Assembly: GCA_910587295.1 (NCBI GenBank)
Contig: CAJULP010000009.1
Span: 1-64,000, forward strand
DNA: 64,000 bases
Reading direction: 5' to 3'
From: an uncultured Lachnospiraceae bacterium
GTDB taxonomy: Bacteria > Bacillota > Clostridia > Lachnospirales > Lachnospiraceae
The notes under the pieces are model-generated. The model had not been told where the DNA came from and did not search any database. It saw only the letters and a list, made by a program, of their open reading frames with translations. Both the position numbers and the translations under genes were made by a program. This document shows positions 51,765 to 61,640 of this stretch, piece after piece. Every line of letters starts with the position of its first letter. The first letter of the stretch is position 1.

Positions 51765-53120
51765 TTAAAAAATGGCAAAAGAATATCTTTCATCATGGAC
51801 AGAGCTGCCATTTTCGTACACGATCCTGCCATTGCAGATCGTCATGCGGACCACCCCCGGCAGCTCTTCCCCCACAAATGGGGAATTGGCTGACTTAGAC
51901 GCAAATCTGCCGACTTTCCAATGTTCCTTTGGGTCAAACAGGACAAGATCTGCCGCTGCCCCTTCCCTGACCGTTCCCCCGTCTAACCCGTAAAGCTTAC
52001 AGGGGGCAGTGCTCATCCGATGGAACAGCTTAGGCAGTTCCAGGTATCCCTTCTCCACCAGTTCCCGGATTCCCAAGGACAATGCCGTTTCTAATCCTAT
52101 GATACCGCTGGGCGCTTCCGTAATCGGCCGCTCCTTTTCTTCCCTTGCATGGGGCGCATGGTCCGTGGCGATCAGGTCAATGGTTCCATCTGCCAGCCCC
52201 TCTATAATGGCAATCCTGTCTGTTTCTTCCCGAAGGGGCGGGTTCATCTTCGCCATAGTTCCTTTTTCCATTGCCGCCTTCTGGGTCAGCGTAAAGTGAT
52301 GAGGCGTTGCTTCCGCATGTACGTCCATTCCCTTTTCTTTTGCCCTCCTCACCAGCTCCACCGCCTCTTTTGTACTGATATGCTGAATCACGATCTTTGC
52401 GCCGGTTCCTTGGGCAAGCCGAAGGTCACGTTCCACCATGGAAATTTCTGCCTCCCGGGGAGAACCTCCAATGCCGTAATAAGCAGATGCCTCCCCTGCA
52501 TGGATGCCATTGTTGCTGATCAATGCCGGATTTTCCTCATGGAAGCTTATGGGTTTTTGAAGCTTCCCGGCGCGTTCCATTGCCTGCCGCACCAGCTCTT
52601 CTCCCAAAAGCGGAATACCGTCGTCCGTAAAGCCTGCCGCACCACTTATCGCAAGCTTCTCCATATCCGTCAGCGCTTCCCCTTTCATCCCCTTGGACAC
52701 ATTGGCACAGGAATGAATATGAATGCCTGTCCTTTTACCCTTATTCAGTACATAAGAAAGTGTCTCTAAGTTATCCACGCAGGGGTTTGTGTTTGCCATC
52801 AGCACAATCTGGGTAAAGCCGCCCTTCTTCGCCGCCATGACGCCGCTTTCAATATCCTCTTTATACGTAAACCCGGGATCCCGAAAATGCACATGGGTAT
52901 CCGCCAGCCCCGGGGCGATCAAAAGCCCCTGCGCATCTATGACCTTTGCATCGGCCGGAAGGCTTTTCTTCTCCGTTCCCGGCTCTTTTCCCTGGGTTTG
53001 CGCTGGCAGAAATATCTTTTTGATCCTGCCCTGTTCAATCAAAAGGTCTGCCGGGTACATCCGGTCCTGCTCCGGATCAATCAATACACCGCCTTTTATA
53101 TAAAGAATGTTATCCTGCAT
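51765..53120 (-). CDS. pyrC: Dihydroorotase
   Basis: 451 residues from the ATG giving 'MQDNILYIKGGVLIDPE'. Zinc ligands 'LADTHVHFRDPGF', the later 'IVIQHISTK' and 'HAEATPHHFTLT', and the catalytic 'LIATDHAPHAREEK' mark class I dihydroorotases. Closes carbamoyl-aspartate to dihydroorotate, feeding PyrD/PyrK downstream on the same strand. Confidence 0.95.
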   Translation of the reverse strand: MQDNILYIKGGVLIDPEQDRMYPADLLIEQGRIKKIFLPAQTQGKEPGTEKKSLPADAKVIDAQGLLIAPGLADTHVHFRDPGFTYKEDIESGVMAAKKGGFTQIVLMANTNPCVDNLETLSYVLNKGKRTGIHIHSCANVSKGMKGEALTDMEKLAISGAAGFTDDGIPLLGEELVRQAMERAGKLQKPISFHEENPALISNNGIHAGEASAYYGIGGSPREAEISMVERDLRLAQGTGAKIVIQHISTKEAVELVRRAKEKGMDVHAEATPHHFTLTQKAAMEKGTMAKMNPPLREETDRIAIIEGLADGTIDLIATDHAPHAREEKERPITEAPSGIIGLETALSLGIRELVEKGYLELPKLFHRMSTAPCKLYGLDGGTVREGAAADLVLFDPKEHWKVGRFASKSANSPFVGEELPGVVRMTICNGRIVYENGSSVHDERYSFAIF

Positions 53121-53180
53121 TATTTTTCTCCTCATTTCTGTTTCTACAACGCAAGTATATCATAATTTGAAACCTGCCGC

Positions 53181-53228
53181 AAAAAAAATCACAGTGTCTT
53201 TTCCGGGAAAGAAAAGAACACTGTGATT
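53181..53228 (-). terminator. Terminator of the PrcB-like lipoprotein gene
   Basis: Minus strand AATCACAGTGT / ACACTGTGATT stem with a 20-base loop, then a run of eight T. It isolates the lipoprotein gene from pyrC. Confidence 0.85.
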
Positions 53229-53261
53229 TCCGACAGGCAGGCTGACAGCAAGTTTCACATT

Positions 53262-53699
53262 TTAATCAAATACCACAGGCTTATCAATAAATTCCGTCTT
53301 CAGCACGATATAAGGGCAGGAAACACTGTTTTTCTTTCCCGCCGCAGGGTCGGAAGGATCTGGCCCTAAAAGCGTGGTATCCGCATATATGGCATTTTCC
53401 GTCAGATACAGGGCATTTACCGCTATACTATAGCCGCCGCTTACCTGCTCTCCGTATCCCACGCAAATATACATGAAACCATTGTCCTGATAGGTCATCT
53501 TAAAAGAAGTATCCTTTTTTTCCTCTATGACCACCTTTAATTCTTCCGGAATATTGTCTTCTGAAAGTACCGTGAACTCCAGATCCTTAATTTTTTCCAT
53601 AGGGTCCTTTTTTTCGCTGCAGCCCGCAAGCAGCCCGAGCCCCAAAAGCCCCAGCATACAAACTCCAAACCTTATGATTTTCATCAGATTATTTTGCAT
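53262..53699 (-). CDS. Lipoprotein with PrcB-type C-terminal domain
   Basis: 145 residues from ATG 53699. Lipoprotein signal 'GVCMLGLLGLGLLAGCSEKK'. The rest resembles the PrcB_C domain: 'LEFTVLSEDNIPEELKVVIEEKKD', 'MYICVGYGEQVSGGYSIAVNALYLTENAIYADTTLLGP' (read as two strands). PrcB proteins assist or modulate secreted proteases in some bacteria; the HtrA gene lies directly upstream, which may be relevant. Function not established. Confidence 0.72.
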   Translation of the reverse strand: MQNNLMKIIRFGVCMLGLLGLGLLAGCSEKKDPMEKIKDLEFTVLSEDNIPEELKVVIEEKKDTSFKMTYQDNGFMYICVGYGEQVSGGYSIAVNALYLTENAIYADTTLLGPDPSDPAAGKKNSVSCPYIVLKTEFIDKPVVFD

Positions 53700-53809
53700 T
53701 CTCTCACCCAAAGATCAATGTTTCCTTTTTATAATCTATGAGATAAAAGAGCAAAGAATACCAAAGAACGCCATAAAGCTTTCCCTTATGGCGTTCCTTT
53801 ATTAGAAGC

Positions 53810-53837
53810 AAAAAGTGCTGCCGGACGGCAGCACTTT
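53810..53837 (-). terminator. htrA terminator
   Basis: AAAAGTGCTGCC / GGCAGCACTTTT stem, loop of four, T-rich on the minus strand. A second hairpin (AAAGAACGCCATAA / TTATGGCGTTCCTTT, 53763-53801) follows downstream. Confidence 0.75.
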
Positions 53838-53842
53838 TGCTT

Positions 53843-55183
53843 TTATTGTATGGTGCTTTGTTTTCCCAGTGTCACACTGACCGTATCTTCTTCATAGCCC
53901 TGAGACATCATCTTCATAACAGATAATTCTACCGTATCCCCTGCCGCATAATAAGTCAATTCTTCCTTCAGCTCCAGCATGGATTCAATTTCCTCACCGT
54001 TAAGGGCCGTAATGATATACCCCCGCATAATGCCTGCCTGATCTGCCGCCGCGCCTTCTACCACAGAGGATACATACACGCCTTTCGGCAAATCATAAAG
54101 CTCGGAATAATCGGCCTTTACATCCACCCCTGTAATTCCAAGGTAGCCTCTTTTATCCTCATCCACTTTAGGCTGCTTGTTCATCAGGTTTTCAATAATA
54201 GGCTTCACATCAGAGATCGGGATTGCATACCCCATCCCCTCCACTGCGGAACCGCCAATCTTGTTTGAGTTGATGCCGATCACTTCCCCCTTCATATTAA
54301 GCAGGGCGCCGCCGGAATTACCGGGGTTGATCGCTGCATCGGTCTGGATAAAAGTGTTGATCTCCGTATCACCTGTAGATGCGGTTTCCATATTATCCGT
54401 GGAAGCTATTGCGCGGTCTAAAGCACTGACCACACCGGTAGTAACGGACTGCCCGTAACCAAGGGCGTTCCCGATTGCAATGGCAGGTTCCCCTACCGTC
54501 AGGGAATCACTGTCTCCTAATTTGGCAATGGAGATCTTGCTCATGGTATCTGCCTCAATATCTTCAAGCTGCACGGCGATCACCGCCAGATCCTTATCCA
54601 CGTCAACGCCTTTAATCTGTGCCTGTGCCTGAGTACCGTCCACGAACTGAACCGTCAGTTCTTCTGCCGAAGCCACCACATGCTGGTTGGACACCAAAAG
54701 AAGCTCTGTCTCGTTTTTTCCTACGATAAAACCGGAACCGGCGCTTCTCGCCTCACTGCTGTATACCTGGCCCCAAAAGGACATTTTCTCCACATACCGG
54801 TTGTTGATAGAGACCACACAGGGCATGACCTCCTTTACTACCCCTGTCACATCCGTCACCGTGGTATAAGCTACTTCATTCACTTCTGCCGCTCCTTTAT
54901 TTTCCTCCACCGTGTCCTTTACAATATCTTTTTCTTCTTCCGGTTCTGCTTTCGCACCTTTTTCCGAAATGATGCCCACCTGATTGGCTAAAATATTCCC
55001 GGCGGTATTTACCGCAAAAAATCCTGCCCCGGCAAACACCCCAAAGCACACGCCGCAGCAGATAGCCACCGCAATCTTTTTCCCTGTTCCCATCTTTGGT
55101 TTTTCCGAAGGCCTCCCTGCCGGAACGCCTGTACCTTCTGCGTTATAGTGATAAGTATCATTAGGATAATTGTTTTCGTACAT
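53843..55183 (-). CDS. htrA: HtrA/DegP-type serine protease, membrane anchored
   Basis: 446 residues from ATG 55183 (RBS AAGGAAGG). A cytoplasmic N-terminus of ~40 residues, one anchor helix ('IAVAICCGVCFGVFAGAGFFAV'), a trypsin-like domain with His in 'VSNQHVVASAEEL', Asp in 'VDVDKDLAVIAV' and Ser in 'DAAINPGNSGGALLN', then a PDZ domain ('GYLGITGVDVKADYSELYDLPKGVYV'). Degrades misfolded proteins at the cell surface. Usually under envelope-stress control. Confidence 0.93.
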   Translation of the reverse strand: MYENNYPNDTYHYNAEGTGVPAGRPSEKPKMGTGKKIAVAICCGVCFGVFAGAGFFAVNTAGNILANQVGIISEKGAKAEPEEEKDIVKDTVEENKGAAEVNEVAYTTVTDVTGVVKEVMPCVVSINNRYVEKMSFWGQVYSSEARSAGSGFIVGKNETELLLVSNQHVVASAEELTVQFVDGTQAQAQIKGVDVDKDLAVIAVQLEDIEADTMSKISIAKLGDSDSLTVGEPAIAIGNALGYGQSVTTGVVSALDRAIASTDNMETASTGDTEINTFIQTDAAINPGNSGGALLNMKGEVIGINSNKIGGSAVEGMGYAIPISDVKPIIENLMNKQPKVDEDKRGYLGITGVDVKADYSELYDLPKGVYVSSVVEGAAADQAGIMRGYIITALNGEEIESMLELKEELTYYAAGDTVELSVMKMMSQGYEEDTVSVTLGKQSTIQ

Positions 55184-55240
55184 ACCCGTTACCTTCCTTT
55201 CTTTTCTTTTTATGCTTCTAAGTATATCCGGCAATTGTGT

Positions 55241-56197
55241 TCAATTTGTGTCAAATTTTTGTTTTTTCTGTAATTTCCAATAATCCCGGTTCATGGAAAA
55301 AGAGACCACCAGTTTAAGGGGCAGCTTCCTATAGCGTTTCCCCAAAAAATAACCGGCATACTTACACCCGCTTTGCCAAAGCAGCGAAAAAACCAGCCAG
55401 GGTTTCCCCTTTTTCATTACGTAAGCACAGCTGTTCTTCACCAATCTGATTCCCTCAGACTCAGCCGCGATACCTCCAAAAACTTCCGGGTACTGGGCAT
55501 GGGAAACCCCCAAGTCAAAATTTCTGTGAAACTGCCGGAACCCGCTGTAATTGTGGGAATGCTCCACACCGGCATCTGCCGCATAGGCAATCCCGTATCC
55601 TTCATCTAAGACCTTTCTGGCATAGATCATATCCTCATTAAAAATAGTATGGGAAGGAAAGCCCCCTAATGTGTCAAATATCTCCCGCCTGTAAGCCGCG
55701 CACACATTGGACGCAAAAAAAGCTTTGATCCCCATTGTCTCTATATCTTTGGCAAATTTTACTCCGGATACTTCCGGGTAATTAAAGCTCCTGGTATACT
55801 GCTCTAATAAACTGCTTTTGGGGGCAGGAAGCTGCCTGCCATAGGACACGGCAATCCGTCCGTCCGCAAAAGGCTTAAGGAGATTCTCCACCAAATGACT
55901 ATCCATCGGCACAGCATCATCCGTAAGCATGATAAAAAACGGACTGTCTGACAAAGACACCCCCTGGTTTCTGGTCTTTCCGTGGTCAAATTCATCTTTC
56001 GTAATATGTCTTACTACCAGGTTCTGATATCGCTCCAAAAGCTCCTTTTCCGGAATCAGCTCATCCAAATGACACCGTTCCGTATTGATAATAATGATCT
56101 TCCCGATCCGCTCCGGCTGCCTGGCAAGCCGGTCCAAAAGCACAAGGAAGCGCTCTGCCGGCTTGTAGACCGGAATAATAATATCCGCCTTCTCCAT
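55241..56197 (-). CDS. Glycosyltransferase family 2 (rhamnosyltransferase type)
   Basis: 318 residues. GT-A fold: 'ADIIIPVYKPAERFLVLLDRL', 'DHGKTRNQGVSLSDSPFFIMLTDDAVP' (metal-binding acidic motif) and 'FNEDMIYARKVLDEGYGIAYAADAGVEHSHNYS', like rhamnosyltransferases. Adds a sugar to a surface polysaccharide. First gene after the LCP gene, separated from it by a terminator. Confidence 0.85.
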   Translation of the reverse strand: MEKADIIIPVYKPAERFLVLLDRLARQPERIGKIIIINTERCHLDELIPEKELLERYQNLVVRHITKDEFDHGKTRNQGVSLSDSPFFIMLTDDAVPMDSHLVENLLKPFADGRIAVSYGRQLPAPKSSLLEQYTRSFNYPEVSGVKFAKDIETMGIKAFFASNVCAAYRREIFDTLGGFPSHTIFNEDMIYARKVLDEGYGIAYAADAGVEHSHNYSGFRQFHRNFDLGVSHAQYPEVFGGIAAESEGIRLVKNSCAYVMKKGKPWLVFSLLWQSGCKYAGYFLGKRYRKLPLKLVVSFSMNRDYWKLQKKQKFDTN

Positions 56198-56219
56198 TGT
56201 TTCCCTTTCTTAAGGTATA

Positions 56220-56249
56220 AAAGGGACCAGCTTGCGTTGGTCCCTTTTT
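56220..56249 (-). terminator. Terminator of the LCP gene
   Basis: AAAGGGACCA / TGGTCCCTTT stem, loop of eight, T-rich on the minus strand, 9 bases after the LCP stop. Confidence 0.8.
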
Positions 56250-56257
56250 CCAATCCT

Positions 56258-57562
56258 CTATTTAACATATTGGCTGGTATCTGATTTTATTTTATCGCTG
56301 TAACCTTTTACCTGATCAGAAGGAACGTAGTCATCGTCCTGGAACAGGAACTTATGGAGCCAGGCAACATTTTCTGTCAAGTCGCGGGGAACCACACAGC
56401 TTCCCTTTGCCCCGATGGTTCCGGTAGAAAGCATGTCCGTTTCCGGGAACCCGGTCTGGTCTACCACTTCGTACCTGCCGATATCCCCCAAAAGCTCTAA
56501 GATTTCCGGAAGGTCAAGAGAAGTATAAATCTCGTTAAACACTTTATCCGCAATCTCATTTAAAGTTGCCGGGGATGCTTTCTTTGCTTTTTCGGCAATG
56601 GCAAGCAGTACCGTCCTCTGGCGCTGGGTACGCTGGAAGTCATTTCCTACATGACGGATCCGGCAGTAAGCCGTAGCCTGCAGACCGTTTAAGGTCTGCC
56701 TTCCCGCTGTGGTGACCGGTGTGTAATCCGTGCCTGCATCAGCCTCATAATTTACACCGTCTTTTGTGGTACCTACCATACTGATCTGGTAATTATTTAG
56801 ATGCCTGATCTCCGCTTCTGTCACGTCAATCTCCACGCCGCCCAAAGCATCGATGGTATCCCGAAGCCCTGCAAAGCCCACTGTGACAAAATCCGTGATA
56901 TTCATATCCAAGTTCATGTTCAGCATGTTCATGGCCATCTTAGGGCCGCCCTTTGCATAAGCCGAATTACATTTATTGTAAGTATCATTGCTTAAGTTTA
57001 AATAGGTATCACGGTATACGCTGACCAGCCTGCACTCTCCGGTATCCTGATTGACGGAAGCGATCATGATGGTATCGCTCCGCGTATTCTTATCCAAGGC
57101 GCCGGTGGTAGAGTCCACACCAAATAAAGCAATATTCCGGTATCCCTTCATGGTAGTCTCGATCTTCTCCTCCACCTGCGGGTTGATGACGATCTCTTCT
57201 TCTTTGATATTGTAATGCCCTACCTTTTCCCCCTTTAACACACCGTAAAGTACCACAACCATGGCAAGCAGCACAAAAATCTCCACGATGAAAAGAAGGA
57301 TTTTAAGAGGGCTGTTTTTCTTCTTTTTCTTAACAGGTTTGGAGGATGCCTTTTTCTTATGGGCCGCTGCCCCCGACTTTGTCCTCGGCCTTTCCTCCTC
57401 GTATTCATATTCGTACTCATCTTCGTATCTTACCGGTTTCTTCTTCCCACTCTGGGGCGCCTCGTTTCTTACCGGTTTTTTCTTTGCAGGATGCGGCGCC
57501 GCATGACCTGCTTCGCGACTGACCGGCTTTTTCTTCACCGGTTTTTTAGAATCTGTAGCCAT
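56258..57562 (-). CDS. LytR-CpsA-Psr family glycopolymer transferase
   Basis: 434 residues from the ATG giving 'MATDSKKPVKKKPV'. A basic, repetitive cytoplasmic N-terminus (KKPVR repeats, then a Tyr/Glu-rich acidic patch), one membrane helix ('ILLFIVEIFVLLAMVVVLYGVL') and an LCP domain: 'NIALFGVDSTTGALDKNTRSDTIMIASVN', 'LVSVYRDTYLNL' and 'YCRIRHVGNDFQRTQRQRTVL' (Arg residues binding pyrophosphate). It links polyprenyl-carried glycopolymers to peptidoglycan. Confidence 0.92.
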   Translation of the reverse strand: MATDSKKPVKKKPVSREAGHAAPHPAKKKPVRNEAPQSGKKKPVRYEDEYEYEYEEERPRTKSGAAAHKKKASSKPVKKKKKNSPLKILLFIVEIFVLLAMVVVLYGVLKGEKVGHYNIKEEEIVINPQVEEKIETTMKGYRNIALFGVDSTTGALDKNTRSDTIMIASVNQDTGECRLVSVYRDTYLNLSNDTYNKCNSAYAKGGPKMAMNMLNMNLDMNITDFVTVGFAGLRDTIDALGGVEIDVTEAEIRHLNNYQISMVGTTKDGVNYEADAGTDYTPVTTAGRQTLNGLQATAYCRIRHVGNDFQRTQRQRTVLLAIAEKAKKASPATLNEIADKVFNEIYTSLDLPEILELLGDIGRYEVVDQTGFPETDMLSTGTIGAKGSCVVPRDLTENVAWLHKFLFQDDDYVPSDQVKGYSDKIKSDTSQYVK

Positions 57563-57727
57563 ATCGATCAATCTCTCCCTTATTTACAAATTAGAATCCA
57601 CTTGGAATGATACTATTTTCGGGCTTTGTCATTTGCCTCACAACATATTATTTTCTCACATAATTGTAATTTAGGCAAGCCCCTCAAGGGTTTTTTAATG
57701 TATCCTTAAGATTTGTAAAATTTGTGC

Positions 57728-59137
57728 TTAATATGCATTTTTATTTACAAAACCTTTAAACAGGGTAAGGAGCATGATCTTGATGTCCATGGACATGGTC
57801 CAGTTTTCAATATAAAACAAATCATACTCAATCCTTTTCCGGATGGAGGTATCCCCCCTGTATCCATTGACCTGAGCCCAGCCCGTAAGCCCCGGCCGCA
57901 CCTGATGCTTGATCATATAACGGGGTATCTCTTCTTTAAATTTCTCAACGAACTGGGGCCGTTCCGGTCTTGGCCCGACCAAAGACATTTCCCCCAAAAG
58001 GATATTAAAGAGCTGGGGAAGCTCATCTAAGCTGGTACGCCGCAAAAACTTCCCTATTCTGGTCACCCTGGGGTCATCCTTTACCGTCCAAGCCTTTTCT
58101 TCCACAGACGCCTTTTGCAGCTCCATAGTACGGAACTTATACATATGGAACACCTTGTTATGAAGCCCTACCCGCTCCTGCTTAAAAATCACCGGCCCCC
58201 TGCTGGTAAACCGGATAGCAAGCGCCGTTATGATCATGATGGGGGAGGAAATCAAAATCCCAAGGGAAGATCCTATAATGTCCACCGCACGTTTCGCCAC
58301 CCAGTTTAACGTATTGGTCAGGGGCACATAACGGATATTGATCACGGGAAGACCCATCAGATCCTCCGTATAAGGATGGCTTGGCACTAAGGAATTGTAA
58401 TCCGGGATAAATTTGGTGTGGACCCCGGACTTTTCGCACAAATCCACAATATATTCCAAATGGTCGTAATCTTTCAGGGAAAGCGTGATTGCAATCTCAT
58501 CCAGCTTGTTTTCAGGAAGGATGTACCTGATATTTTCCACCCTGCCCACAACTTTAACGCCTTTATAAATGGTTCCGCTTGGAATCCTGTCATCTAAGAT
58601 TCCTCTCACCACATAGCCCCACTGGGGATTGGCGTTGATCCGGGTGATATATTCCTCTGCCGCCCTGGAATATCCCACCAGCAGCATATATTTCAGATTA
58701 TATCCTTTTTTACGGAAATACAAAAGCAGATTCCGGATCATGGTACGGCAGATCGTAGTAGCAATAATATTAACGAGGAAAAAGGCCCCCATCATAAAAC
58801 GGGAGAAATGATTTTGGTGGATAAAATACAAAAATACGATGAAAACAACAATCCCTACCGTATTGGCCTTGATGATCGCCTCGATCTCGTACTTTCTCCT
58901 GGTAGCGCGCTTGGGCGCATACATATTAAAGAAATAATACAGAACGATATATTCGGGTATGACAAAATAGAGGAAACTAAAATAGGTCCTCATGTCCAAT
59001 GCCCCTGCACCTGGTTCCGTATCCGCAAATATGGTACAGAATTTAATATACCATGCAAGCAAGTAGGAGATGACCACCACGATGGCATCCACCAACAAGT
59101 GCAGTCTATTGAAATACTTCTGATTATCCTTGATCAT
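57728..59137 (-). CDS. Polyprenyl-phosphate hexose-1-phosphate transferase (WbaP/WcaJ type)
   Basis: 469 residues. Four N-terminal helices, a CoA-binding-like domain ('YMLLVGYSRAAEEYITRI') and the C-terminal catalytic domain: 'KRAVDIIGSSLGILISSPI', 'FKQERVGLHNKVFHMYKFRTM', 'VTRIGKFLRRTSLDELPQL' and 'MSLVGPRPERPQFV'. Starts surface polysaccharide repeat synthesis by moving sugar-1-phosphate onto undecaprenyl phosphate. Downstream of two glycosyltransferase genes on the same strand. Confidence 0.93.
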   Translation of the reverse strand: MIKDNQKYFNRLHLLVDAIVVVISYLLAWYIKFCTIFADTEPGAGALDMRTYFSFLYFVIPEYIVLYYFFNMYAPKRATRRKYEIEAIIKANTVGIVVFIVFLYFIHQNHFSRFMMGAFFLVNIIATTICRTMIRNLLLYFRKKGYNLKYMLLVGYSRAAEEYITRINANPQWGYVVRGILDDRIPSGTIYKGVKVVGRVENIRYILPENKLDEIAITLSLKDYDHLEYIVDLCEKSGVHTKFIPDYNSLVPSHPYTEDLMGLPVINIRYVPLTNTLNWVAKRAVDIIGSSLGILISSPIMIITALAIRFTSRGPVIFKQERVGLHNKVFHMYKFRTMELQKASVEEKAWTVKDDPRVTRIGKFLRRTSLDELPQLFNILLGEMSLVGPRPERPQFVEKFKEEIPRYMIKHQVRPGLTGWAQVNGYRGDTSIRKRIEYDLFYIENWTMSMDIKIMLLTLFKGFVNKNAY

Positions 59138-59195
59138 ATCCTGCTACCTTCTTGCAAACATTTTACAATATTGTTACAAAAAGTACAACCCAAAG

Positions 59196-60164
59196 TTATC
59201 TGCCCCATAACAACCGGCAGATGTTAACCCAGAGTTGTATCTGGATCCAAAAATAATTTTTCAGGTTCTTCCATTTAAAAGAAACCTTGCGCGCCTTTCC
59301 CTCTTTTGAACAAGACAGCATAAAGCCCTCCGACAGCCCTTTCAAATAGTCCTTCCCTAATCCTTTCAAAGAAAAAAATGCTGCTTTTACCAGATAACCT
59401 GCCGCTAAAAAAGGAAGATTTATGATAATCTGCAGAACAGGCATATTTTTATAAATCAGATAAATACTGTTTTTGGCGGATAATGTTACTTTAAAGGCAT
59501 TATGCTTAGAGCCGCTTGCCGCGCTTCCCGCATGATAAACCACAGCCTTTGGATCATATCTGTTAGGATATCCATAAATATTAGCACGATACCCGATATC
59601 AATATCTTCCAGATAGGCAAAATGGTTTTCATCAAATAAACCAATCCGGGAAAACAGGCTTCTCCGGTATAACGCACAGCCGCCGCAGGCAGAAAAAACA
59701 CGGTCCGGATCCCTTAAGCGGTCCGCAGTCCGATCCTTTCCCCTTGCAAAAGCCCAGCCGAAGGCACAGTAAAAGTCCCCGGCGCCGTCCAGCTTTTCCG
59801 GATTTTTCATCTGCAGCATCTTGGCGGATACGGAAAACGCTTCCGGATGGGCGTCAAGAGCATTTTCCAACTGTTCCACCAGTTTTGTATCCGCCGCCGT
59901 ATCATTATTAAGAAGCAGCACATATTCCGTTTCTGCTACCCGGATCCCGGCATTGACTGCTGCAGGAAATCCTTTGTTTTCGGAAAAAGCCACAATCTTA
60001 ACCTGAGGGAAATCCTGCCTGACCAGTTTTAGGCTTCCGTCTGCCGAATGATTGTCCACTAAGATCACATCTACCGGCACGCTGCCCTCATACAAAGAAC
60101 GCAGGCATCCGCCAATATAATCAATCCCCTTATAGTTGGGAATCACTACCGTAGTCCTTACCAT
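59196..60164 (-). CDS. Glycosyltransferase family 2
   Basis: 322 residues. 'TTVVIPNYKGIDYIGGCLRSL', 'DVILVDNHSADGSL', 'ENKGFPAAVNAGI' and 'YVLLLNNDTAAD' are GT2 motifs; 'FLEDIDIGYRANIYGY' is an acceptor-side ED motif ('YLEDIDIG' in the sequence). The C-terminal ~90 residues include a hydrophobic, membrane-associating stretch. Rhamnosyltransferase-like. Confidence 0.87.
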   Translation of the reverse strand: MVRTTVVIPNYKGIDYIGGCLRSLYEGSVPVDVILVDNHSADGSLKLVRQDFPQVKIVAFSENKGFPAAVNAGIRVAETEYVLLLNNDTAADTKLVEQLENALDAHPEAFSVSAKMLQMKNPEKLDGAGDFYCAFGWAFARGKDRTADRLRDPDRVFSACGGCALYRRSLFSRIGLFDENHFAYLEDIDIGYRANIYGYPNRYDPKAVVYHAGSAASGSKHNAFKVTLSAKNSIYLIYKNMPVLQIIINLPFLAAGYLVKAAFFSLKGLGKDYLKGLSEGFMLSCSKEGKARKVSFKWKNLKNYFWIQIQLWVNICRLLWGR

Positions 60165-60173
60165 TAGCCCCCC

Positions 60174-61559
60174 TTATTCCACCCACTTTTCCACCAGTTC
60201 CGGATCCCACACGATCCTGAAACCCTTTTGACGGATCTTCTCACAAAACCGCAGACTCAGCTCTTTATAGTCCACATGATCGTTCAAACAATTCTTCCAG
60301 TCAAAACGGCCATTTCTTGGATTCTGCAGATACCCAAGCCCTAACAGTTCTTCCATAATCCCCTGTGCCTGAGGTGAAAGTTTCATGCACCGCACATCCA
60401 CGGCCTCCGCCTCCTGAGTCAGGCAAGCCCTGTGCATATAACCGCTGTATTCTTTGTGGAGGCCCTCATAAACGACGGTTCCATCCGTCAGATACAGTCC
60501 GCCTATGATCTTATTTTTCTTATCCACAAGTTTGCCGCCTACCACCGCCGTATCCAAACGATTGGTAAACAGATCCGGCAAAAAATTCACCCGGTAAAAA
60601 CCAAGGTGCCGTAAGTGTGCTACTTTCCCTTTCCAGCCCCTGCTCCTTAAAAAGTCTTCCAGCGCCCTCTTACCCGCATCATAGGCATACTGCTTACTTT
60701 CCGGATTGCCTGCCGTCGACCCTTCGTGGCATCTCCAGTGATAAAGCACCTTAGGGATATGGACAATTGGCAGCTCAGTCCGGAAGGTGCGCTTTTTATC
60801 CTTTCCCAGCATGGCGCTTACCCCCCGGAGTACCAGATCATAGTCCTGGGCCCCGTCGCACACACTGCGGAAACAGAGCTCCTGCATCAACTGACGCTTC
60901 ATTACCAAAAAATGACAGATGTAATTATTTGACAAAATTAAATCAAGATTAAATTCCGGTTTCCTGTTTGGTTCAAAAAACGCCCTGCCGCTTCCGTCAC
61001 ATTTATCCTCATCGGAATATAGCATTTGAATCTGGATATTCTCCTGATCCTTATGGTAGATTTCCTTTGCCATCTCATAAAGCGCATCCGGTGCGAGCAA
61101 ATCATCATGGTCTAAAAGCGCCGCATAATCCCCGGTGGCATACATGAGCGCCTGATTTGTATTGGCGGATATCCCTGCATTTTGTTTCAGCCGCCGGTAA
61201 CGGATCCTTGGATCGTCGTAACTTTTGACCACCTGCTCCACCCTCTCTTCCTTACTGGCGTCTGCAATGACAAGCTCAAAATTGCCATAGCTTTGGCCAA
61301 GCACTGATTCCAGCATAGGACGCAGATATTCTTCCTTGGTCTCATACGCAGGCACCAGGATACTGAACCGGATCCCGAATATCCCGCCCTCTTCCCTTTG
61401 ACGGACAAGTTCTTCCCGCCCCGGTCCTTCATAATGGTAATCTTCTAAAAGTTCTTCCCCCACTCTTTCCCTGATCGCATAGACTGCCTGTCTGATGCCG
61501 TTCTTTTTCAGATAATTCAGGGTCTTTCTTAAGTTACTTACTTTAATGATCTTTCCCAT
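60174..61559 (-). CDS. Glycosyltransferase family 2 with C-terminal extension
   Basis: 461 residues from ATG 61559. GT-A core: 'FSILVPAYETKEEYLRPMLESV', 'SYGNFELVIADASKEERVE', 'YAALLDHDDLLAPDALYEMAK' (metal motif) and 'YSDEDKCD'. Residues ~290-461 are an extra domain seen in large surface-glycan transferases. Its stop is 9 bases from the next glycosyltransferase gene, so the two are translated together. Confidence 0.87.
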   Translation of the reverse strand: MGKIIKVSNLRKTLNYLKKNGIRQAVYAIRERVGEELLEDYHYEGPGREELVRQREEGGIFGIRFSILVPAYETKEEYLRPMLESVLGQSYGNFELVIADASKEERVEQVVKSYDDPRIRYRRLKQNAGISANTNQALMYATGDYAALLDHDDLLAPDALYEMAKEIYHKDQENIQIQMLYSDEDKCDGSGRAFFEPNRKPEFNLDLILSNNYICHFLVMKRQLMQELCFRSVCDGAQDYDLVLRGVSAMLGKDKKRTFRTELPIVHIPKVLYHWRCHEGSTAGNPESKQYAYDAGKRALEDFLRSRGWKGKVAHLRHLGFYRVNFLPDLFTNRLDTAVVGGKLVDKKNKIIGGLYLTDGTVVYEGLHKEYSGYMHRACLTQEAEAVDVRCMKLSPQAQGIMEELLGLGYLQNPRNGRFDWKNCLNDHVDYKELSLRFCEKIRQKGFRIVWDPELVEKWVE

Positions 61560-61603
61560 GACCAAAGGCCCACCCCTTCCTTATCGTTTCCTGTATATAC
61601 GGC

Positions 61604-61631
61604 AAATCGCCCTGTCTGCCAGGGCGATTTT
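61604..61631 (-). terminator. Terminator-like hairpin after the phosphohexomutase gene
   Basis: AAATCGCCCTG / CAGGGCGATTT stem, loop of five, 10 bases beyond the mutase stop. The T run is short. Confidence 0.6.
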
Positions 61632-61640
61632 GATCCCGTT

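Noticed and set aside
57650..57700. Terminator in the gap upstream of the LCP gene
   Set aside because: CCCCTCAAGGG followed by six T is a very short stem in the plus direction, where no gene ends.
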